From Planctomycetaceae bacterium (GTDB lineage Bacteria > Planctomycetota > Planctomycetia > Planctomycetales > Planctomycetaceae): a DNA stretch of 64,000 nt. This document shows positions 60,805-64,000 of this stretch, one piece after another; position 1 is the first letter of the stretch; every line of letters starts with the position of its first letter. The notes beneath the pieces were generated by a model. That model saw only the letters and a list, made by a program, of their open reading frames with translations. It was not told the origin of the DNA and did no database searches. The stretch spans positions 4,124,001 to 4,188,000 of the forward strand of contig CP051247.1 of assembly GCA_017795105.1 (NCBI GenBank), written 5' to 3'. The position numbers and the translations under genes are program-made.

Positions 60805-61344
60805 ATGAGCAACATGCACCGGGAATCCCTGTTCGAGTCGGACTTCATGCGGCTGTTCGTGAGGCACGAGCCCGTATTGCGGGCCTATGCTCGCACTTTG
60901 CTGCCCGACTGGAACCTCGTGGATGATGCGCTCCAGGAAGCCAGCGTCACGATGTGGGAAAAACGCGGCCAGCTCGAAGACTCATCAGGGTTTCTGCCAT
61001 GGGCCAAGGTGATCGTGCGATTCAAATGCCTGTCGATGATAGCGACACTACGTCGCTCGCGCCTGCTGCTGAGCGACGAGGTTCTACAACAACTTGCCGA
61101 GGAAGCCGAGGCACTTCAGGCCGAAGAGCTGACCGCGATCCGACAGGCACTCTCTCATTGCCTGAGCAAATTCGACCAGGCCCATCAGGAACTGCTGCTC
61201 GCTCCTTATTCAGGGGACGGGCGCGTCCAGGAACTCGCCGCACTCTGTGGCAAGTCGGCGAATGCCTTCTATAAGCTGCTGGGGCGACTTCGGGATAAAC
61301 TGGCCGACTGCGTCCGCATTCAACTTCAACTGGAAGGACTTTGA
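60805..61344 (+). CDS. ECF sigma factor, Rhodopirellula/Verrucomicrobium type
   Basis: A 179-residue sigma-70-family protein. Region 2 is RLFVRHEPVLRAYARTLLPDWNLVDDALQEASVTMWEK (about 13-52), with the DALQEA sigma-2 motif. Region 4 is about residues 110-175 (LSHCLSKFDQAHQELLLAPYSGDGRVQELAALCGKSANAFYKLLGRLRDKLADCV). The ATG at 60805 follows a strong AGGGAGG at 60795-60801, and an upstream open-frame start at 60694 has no support. FecR follows with a 1-base gap. It would direct RNA polymerase to the target genes when released by the FecR partner. Confidence 0.94.
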   Translation: MSNMHRESLFESDFMRLFVRHEPVLRAYARTLLPDWNLVDDALQEASVTMWEKRGQLEDSSGFLPWAKVIVRFKCLSMIATLRRSRLLLSDEVLQQLAEEAEALQAEELTAIRQALSHCLSKFDQAHQELLLAPYSGDGRVQELAALCGKSANAFYKLLGRLRDKLADCVRIQLQLEGL

Positions 61345-61345
61345 G

Positions 61346-62713
61346 ATGAATCCTCGGTCCCTCCTCGACCGTTATCTGCTCGGCGAAGTGACGGAAGCCG
61401 ATGTGCGGCAACTCGATCGCCTGCTCGCCCACCAACCCGAACTGCGCCGTGAGTATATTCGAGCCGTCGCAGCCGAGAGTGGTCTGCGTGAGATCGCCCT
61501 TGAGCGGTCGGTTCACTCAACCGCTCCCGCTCAACTTCGGCAGAGTCGCCAATGGCGTTTCTGGGGGATTGCCGCTTCCGTTGTCGCGGTACTTCTGCTG
61601 ATGGTCCTTCTGATCCCCACGAACCAGTCAGCCGATACTGTGGCCACGCTGGTGTCGAGCGAGAACGCTGCCTGGGAGAGTGCCTTGCCCACGCTTCCAG
61701 GATCGCAACTCACGGCCGGGACACTCAAACTGAGGACGGGAATTGCGACGCTGGGTTTCCCTTCCGGAGCGGAGCTCATTCTGGAAGCCCCAGCTCAGAT
61801 TGAGCTGATATCGACGATGCGATGCCGCCTTCTCGACGGCGTCGCTCTGGTCGAAGTCCCGGAGTCGGCGGTTGGCTTTATCGTCGAAACGCCTTCGGGG
61901 TATGCAGTGGACTATGGAACCTGTTTCTCCGTGAAAGTCGATCCTGATCGAGGGGAATCGGACTTTGAGCTGATCGAAGGAGAGATCGGAGTCCACCATG
62001 CCTCCACCGGTGACGAGATCCGTCTCACTCAACCAAATCATGGCGTGAAGGCCTCTGCGGAAACGCTTCGGGCACAGTCGCGCGAAGAACTTGAAGAGAT
62101 GGCGTCCGCAACGACGGGACTCGTGCGGATCGGCACAGACGGCCGGGCGACTTCGGTGTTGCCAAACAACAAGCGTCACAAGTTTGTCGATCCAGAAGTT
62201 CTGTCCGTTCGGAAAACGGAGAATGGGAAATGGGACTATCGCTCGTTCTTTTCGTTCGATCTGACGGGCGTCGAGTTCAATAACGTTCGCTCAGCTCGAT
62301 TGCGTTTGAATCTCGTTCCGAGTCGACGAGGGTTGGCATCCCGGTTGCCATTGAAGAATCAGTTCGGCGTTTATGGCCTGACGAATTCGGACAAAGCCGA
62401 CTGGTCGATTGATGCGACCTGGGAAGATTCCCCCACGCCGGAGGACGGTGTCCTGCTCGGAACGTTCGAAATCCTCCGCAGTGCTCAGCGGGGAACCTAC
62501 GGGATTGCGAACGAAGAACTGCTGCAGTTCCTGAGACAGAACTCTGATCGGAACGTCACGCTGATTCTCGTGCGGCTGACCACGCAGATCGAAGGGAAAG
62601 GGCCCGTTCTCACCCATATGTTCGCCAGCGATTCCCATCCCGAAGCCGTGGGGCCGCTGCTCGAGTTAACCCTGGACAGAACCGCTCAGAAACCTCCTGA
62701 AACTCAAAGGTGA
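61346..62713 (+). CDS. FecR anti-sigma-like protein with C-terminal DNRLRE (CBM96-like) domain
   Basis: A 455-residue membrane protein. The cytosolic head (1-68, SLLDRYLLGEVTEADVRQLDRLL) probably binds the sigma factor; a single membrane helix follows (about 71-90). The FecR domain runs about 105-235 (LRTGIATLGFPSGAELILEAPAQIELI; FIVETPSGYAVDYGTCFSVKV). A further domain (about 275-448) has the DNRLRE pattern: KWDYRSFFSFDLTGVEFNNVRSARLRLNL, YGLTNSDKADWSIDATWEDSP, and FLRQNSDRNVTLILVRL. DNRLRE proteins are related to the alginate-binding CBM96 family. It overlaps no gene; the ATG is 1 base after the sigma stop. Confidence 0.85.
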   Translation: MNPRSLLDRYLLGEVTEADVRQLDRLLAHQPELRREYIRAVAAESGLREIALERSVHSTAPAQLRQSRQWRFWGIAASVVAVLLLMVLLIPTNQSADTVATLVSSENAAWESALPTLPGSQLTAGTLKLRTGIATLGFPSGAELILEAPAQIELISTMRCRLLDGVALVEVPESAVGFIVETPSGYAVDYGTCFSVKVDPDRGESDFELIEGEIGVHHASTGDEIRLTQPNHGVKASAETLRAQSREELEEMASATTGLVRIGTDGRATSVLPNNKRHKFVDPEVLSVRKTENGKWDYRSFFSFDLTGVEFNNVRSARLRLNLVPSRRGLASRLPLKNQFGVYGLTNSDKADWSIDATWEDSPTPEDGVLLGTFEILRSAQRGTYGIANEELLQFLRQNSDRNVTLILVRLTTQIEGKGPVLTHMFASDSHPEAVGPLLELTLDRTAQKPPETQR

Positions 62714-62717
62714 TTCC

Positions 62718-63980
62718 ATGTTGAATTCCAATCGTCGCAGATTTCTGCAGGGTATGGGCGGAACATTGGCCCTCCCGCTGCTGGAGTCCGTCTCCCTGGG
62801 AGCATCGGCACCAGTTGCGCCGTCGATGCGATTCCTTGTCGTGGGCAATCCCTTCGGAATGCATCCCGAGCATTTCTTTCCCGAGAACTTTGGGAAGGAC
62901 TTCACCATTTCACCCACGCTGCAGTCGCTGGAATGGTTGAAGGATCGGATGACGATCATCTCGCACACCGACCACAACATGGTCAGTGGACATGGTCGTG
63001 AAATCTCGTTTCTCAGCGGCGTGCTCCCGACGGATGCTCAGACCTTTCCTGAAAAGAACATGTCGCTCGATCAGTTGTTCGCGCGGCACATCGGCAGCCA
63101 GGTCCGCTACCCCTCGGTCGGAGCAGCGCTCGATTCTGGCATCCGGATGAGCTGGACGGCCAACGGAGTCGAGAAACTTCCGATTACTGATCCTCAGGAG
63201 CTCTTCAATCATCTGTTCCTCAATCTCACTCCGCAGGAGAAGGCTCGGCGGCGACAGATGATTGAGCGAAACTCCAGCATTCTCGATACGGTCGGCAGCC
63301 AGTTCTCAGGCACATTGAGAACCGCCAGTCAACGGGATCGCGATCGAATCAATCAGTTTCAGACTTCGATCCGCGAACTGGAGCGTTCGCTGGCCGATCG
63401 CGAGACCTGGCTGGACCGCGACAAACCGTCTTTCGATATCTCGGATCACTTCGTCGCAGAAACCACGATCGCCAACAAGTACGACGCGATCTTCGACATG
63501 ATTGCCTATGCCTTCGAAACGGATTTGACGCGAGTCGCCAGTATCGAGTTCCCGGCCGAATTGAATTATACCGATCTTGATGGAGTCAACCGCAGCTACC
63601 ATGGGTGCACCCACAATGGCCGGGGCGAGGATCTCGTCAAAGAGCTGGTCTCCATCGAATCGTTCCAGATCTCGCGACTCGCACGCTGCCTGAAGAAACT
63701 CGATTCCATTCAGGAACCCCACGCCGAGGGGAGCATGCTCGATCACACGATTGTGCTCTTCGGCAGTGGAATGGGTTACGGCGGAACGCATTCGAACCGC
63801 AATCTCCCCGTCTTCGTGGCCGGAGGAGGATTCCAGCACCGCGGCCATGTCGATGCCCGGGACAACAGCGGCAACAACATGCCACTGTGCAACCTGTTTG
63901 TCACGTTGATGCAGAAGTTCGGTGTCGAACGCGACTCGTTCAACACCAGCACCGGATCGTTCGATTTGAACCACGCCTGA
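62718..63980 (+). CDS. DUF1552 protein with Tat-like signal
   Basis: A 420-residue exported protein with NRRRFLQGMGGTLALPLLE (residues 5-23), a twin-arginine-type signal. The DUF1552 body includes MRFLVVGNPFGMHPEHFFPENFGKDF, SHTDHNMVSGHGREISFLSGV, and IVLFGSGMGYGGTHSNRNLPVFVAGGG. DUF1552 genes commonly sit next to DUF1588/1592/1595 cytochrome-type genes in planctomycetes; any such partner would be beyond the window edge. It lies 4 bases after the FecR gene and so is probably co-transcribed with the sigma/FecR pair. Confidence 0.92.
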   Translation: MLNSNRRRFLQGMGGTLALPLLESVSLGASAPVAPSMRFLVVGNPFGMHPEHFFPENFGKDFTISPTLQSLEWLKDRMTIISHTDHNMVSGHGREISFLSGVLPTDAQTFPEKNMSLDQLFARHIGSQVRYPSVGAALDSGIRMSWTANGVEKLPITDPQELFNHLFLNLTPQEKARRRQMIERNSSILDTVGSQFSGTLRTASQRDRDRINQFQTSIRELERSLADRETWLDRDKPSFDISDHFVAETTIANKYDAIFDMIAYAFETDLTRVASIEFPAELNYTDLDGVNRSYHGCTHNGRGEDLVKELVSIESFQISRLARCLKKLDSIQEPHAEGSMLDHTIVLFGSGMGYGGTHSNRNLPVFVAGGGFQHRGHVDARDNSGNNMPLCNLFVTLMQKFGVERDSFNTSTGSFDLNHA

Positions 63981-64000
63981 TTGATCAGATCACGCTGTTT

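Overview
The window reads as a chromosomal segment of a planctomycete (Planctomycetota), probably from the Planctomycetaceae/Rubinisphaera/Gimesia side. The evidence is the protein families. There are two PSCyt1-DUF1549-DUF1553 cytochrome proteins paired with DUF1501 proteins, a DUF1552 protein, a DUF1559 pseudopilin-like protein with its small lipoprotein, and a Rhodopirellula/Verrucomicrobium-type ECF sigma factor with a FecR partner. Tat-tagged Gfo/Idh/MocA and sugar-isomerase-like proteins, an S1 sulfatase, and a basic Lys/Ala-tailed protein add to this. No rRNA, CRISPR array, integrase or prophage module is visible; one tRNA-Lys(CTT) is present.

Left part (1-20 kb): mostly housekeeping genes. 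In order these are a PLP-dependent dehydratase-like enzyme, an NmrA-like oxidoreductase, a REP-associated tyrosine transposase (RAYT) flanked by its palindromes, sulfite reductase, dihydroorotase and a secreted double lectin-fold protein. Then come a DinB-fold protein next to a BshB1-type deacetylase (possible bacillithiol link), a secreted unknown protein, and a minus-strand DUF1559/lipoprotein/PepSY-TM operon. The tRNA, a large GT-C-like membrane protein, the basic-tailed protein, a rhomboid protease and gpsA follow.

Middle (20-28 kb): a Tad/Flp pilus operon in the order prepilin peptidase, TadE, CpaB, TadG, TadA (CpaF), TadB, TadC. No secretin, Flp pilin, TadZ or TadD lies inside it. It ends at a strong terminator followed by a 210-bp-period array of paired palindromes.

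Right-middle (28.6-41.5 kb): a mixed set. It holds a 3-methyladenine glycosylase, a membrane-anchored coiled-coil protein, a TPR protein, Tat-secreted sugar-metabolism-like proteins, an FHA-GGEEF diguanylate cyclase, a secreted BNR/sialidase-like protein, a DUF4440-GNAT fusion and a CvrA/NhaP2-type antiporter.

Right end (41.7-64 kb): an accessory carbohydrate region. A minus-strand PSD1/DUF1501 pair and a BNR_4-type secreted protein precede an AraC regulator divergent from fucP, GH29 alpha-L-fucosidase, a five-bladed propeller glycosidase and a sulfatase, with a PAS-AraC regulator at the far end. After that come a LamG-bearing PSD1 protein, DUF1501, an ECF sigma factor, a FecR protein with a C-terminal DNRLRE (CBM96-like) domain, and DUF1552. 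The whole block looks like a locus for degrading sulfated, fucose-containing polysaccharide, with a possible carbohydrate-sensing ECF/FecR switch. Intergenic spaces throughout hold at least eight different families of short palindromes, while only one RAYT gene is visible.
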